Shown one piece after another: positions 62,744 to 64,000 of a stretch of DNA of 64,000 nucleotides. Position numbers and translations under genes: made by a program. Source of the DNA: JAEUIX01 sp964611125. GTDB taxonomy: Bacteria > Planctomycetota > Phycisphaerae > Phycisphaerales > UBA1924. How positions within the stretch are numbered: the stretch's first letter is position 1; every line of letters starts with the position of its first letter. The stretch lies in the NCBI GenBank assembly GCA_964611125.1, contig CAZSZO010000003.1, positions 62,001 to 126,000 of the forward strand, in the 5' to 3' direction. Under the pieces are notes generated by a model. The model was given only the letters and a program-made list of their open reading frames with translations. It did no database searches and was not told the DNA's origin.

Positions 62744-64000
62744 ATGCGCACCCGCCGTTCTCTCTTGTCCCTCTGTACGCTCGCCGCACTGTCGGCCGGG
62801 CTCCTTGCCTCGGCCGCCGGCGGCCAGGTCGTCATCAGCCAGGTCTATGGCGGCGGCGGCAACACCGGCGGGCTCTTCCGCAACGACTTCATCGAGCTCT
62901 TCAACCGCGGCGCCGAGGCGGTTGACCTCAGCAGCTACTCCGTGCAGTACGCCTCGACCGCCGGCACCACCTGGGCTGTCACCCCGTTGACCGGCTCGAT
63001 CCAGCCCGGCGGCTACTACCTCGTCCAGCAGGCCGCTGGCGCCGGGACGGGCCAGCCCGCGCTCCCCACGCCCGACGCCACCGGCACCATCGCCATGAGC
63101 GCCAACAACGGGAAGGTGGCCCTGGTCGCCAGCACGACGGCCCTGACCGGCTCCTGCCCCACCGGCGTGGTCGACTTCGTCGGCTTTGGTACGGCCAACT
63201 GCTTCGAGGGCGCCGCCGCCGTCGCGGCCCTCGCCAACAGCACCGCTGCGATCCGCAACAACGGCGGCTGCACCGACAGCAACAGCAACAGCACCGACTT
63301 CTCCGTCCTCGCCCCGAACCCGCGCAACTCCGCCTCCCCGCTCGCCCCCTGCGGCCCCTCCACGCCCCCCAGCGGCGTCGGCGCGGCCAACCCCTCGCTG
63401 GCCTGCCGCAACCAGGACGTCGTCCTGACCGTCGCCGTCACGCCCGGGACCAACCCCGCCGCGGCGATCACCAGCGTCACCGGCGACGCCACGACCATCG
63501 GCGGCCCCTCGGCCCTGACGTTCCTCGATGACGGAGTCGCCCCCGACGCCGTCGCCGGCGACGGCGCCTATACCGCCCAGGTCACCGTCGGCGCCTCGAT
63601 CATCTTCGCCAACTGGTCTGTTCCCGTCGCCATCGTCGACGCCCAGGGCCGCTCCGGCGCCTCGTCGGTCGGCGTCACCGTCCGCAACTGCGACCCCACC
63701 GGCTTCGGCTCGGCGGCCCCCGCCGGCATCTGCGATGGCGGCAGCTCGCTGCTGACGGTCTCCGTCACCCCGGGCATCAACCCCCCCAGCACGGGCCTCA
63801 CCGTCATCGCCGACCTCTCCGGCATCGGCGGCGACAGCGGGCAGGCCCTCTTTGACGACGGCTCCAACGGCGACGTCCTCGCCGGCGACAACATCTTCTC
63901 CTATCGCGCCGCGGTCCCGGCCGGCACGCCCTCGTCCAGCTACAACGTCGGCGCCACGATCTTCGACACCCAGGCCCGCGCCGCCCTGACCCAGTTCACC
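62744..64000 (+). CDS. Secreted lamin-tail-domain protein, cut by right edge
   Basis: The frame is open from the ATG at 62744 to the window end (419 residues). GGAGA lies before the start. The signal peptide (about 1-26) is followed by an LTD domain similar to the previous gene: VVISQVYGGGGNTGGLFRND, FIELFNRGAEAVDLSSYSVQ, GKVALVASTTALTG. After about residue 200 come two Ig-like units of about 100 residues with FLDDGVAPDAVAGDGAYTAQ and LFDDGSNGDVLAGDNIFSY, a pattern also seen in the choice-of-anchor type of exported protein. Whether it ends in the dockerin-like tag cannot be seen. Confidence 0.85.
   Translation, partial: MRTRRSLLSLCTLAALSAGLLASAAGGQVVISQVYGGGGNTGGLFRNDFIELFNRGAEAVDLSSYSVQYASTAGTTWAVTPLTGSIQPGGYYLVQQAAGAGTGQPALPTPDATGTIAMSANNGKVALVASTTALTGSCPTGVVDFVGFGTANCFEGAAAVAALANSTAAIRNNGGCTDSNSNSTDFSVLAPNPRNSASPLAPCGPSTPPSGVGAANPSLACRNQDVVLTVAVTPGTNPAAAITSVTGDATTIGGPSALTFLDDGVAPDAVAGDGAYTAQVTVGASIIFANWSVPVAIVDAQGRSGASSVGVTVRNCDPTGFGSAAPAGICDGGSSLLTVSVTPGINPPSTGLTVIADLSGIGGDSGQALFDDGSNGDVLAGDNIFSYRAAVPAGTPSSSYNVGATIFDTQARAALTQFT

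Overview
The window is GC-rich chromosomal DNA, gene-dense on both strands, and most likely from a planctomycete of the Phycisphaerae type. The signs are a giant exported protein with an N-terminal LEALENRSLLAA motif (a variant of the planctomycetal LEPR-xLL signature) followed by a DUF4347-like domain, several exported proteins that end in a double EF-hand 'GC-type dockerin' tag (pattern NGDG..DPDDLSDYI ... GC), very large type II secretion-like pseudopilins, and the futalosine-route gene mqnD. I saw no rRNA, tRNA, CRISPR array or insertion sequence.

Region 1 (1-16912, all minus strand) is a type IV pilus / type II secretion-like cluster. In transcription order: a PilB/GspE ATPase, PilT, a second PilB/GspE ATPase, a GspF/PilC platform protein, then GspG-, GspH-, GspI-, GspJ- and GspK-like (pseudo)pilins joined by ATGA overlaps. 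The GspK-like gene runs off the left edge. No secretin, prepilin peptidase or GspC/L/M is present.

Region 2 (17419-20374, plus) holds a stand-alone CoaB and, overlapping it, an RluA-type pseudouridine synthase fused to a SAM methyltransferase. Region 3 (20519-29253, minus) holds three tandem paralogous exported proteins with an unrecognised central domain and a five-haem c-type cytochrome, all ending in the same dockerin-like tag. Region 4 (29554-36276) holds MqnD, a TPR-GT41 glycosyltransferase, a predicted outer-membrane barrel, a palindromic REP-like intergenic segment, a predicted lipoprotein and a stand-alone CBM48 domain.

Region 5 (36311-44800, minus) is a nearly complete histidine operon, hisG-hisC(HAD)-hisB-hisH-hisF-hisA/I/E-hisD, followed by a MoxR ATPase. 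Almost every junction is a 4-8 base overlap. Upstream of hisG I read a textbook transcription attenuator: a sigma70-like promoter, a 20-codon leader peptide with seven His codons in an eight-codon run, an antiterminator pairing and an intrinsic terminator. This is the most notable find here. The operon also carries a three-domain HisA-HisI-HisE fusion and a HisC with a degenerate HAD-like tail.

Region 6 (45095-64000, plus) is the exported-protein region. It contains a 4598-residue giant protein (25 repeats of about 129 residues, then 11 of about 106), a 13-bp-stem terminator, an M1 metallopeptidase with Ig-like and dockerin-like tail, and two lamin-tail-domain proteins, the second cut by the right edge.
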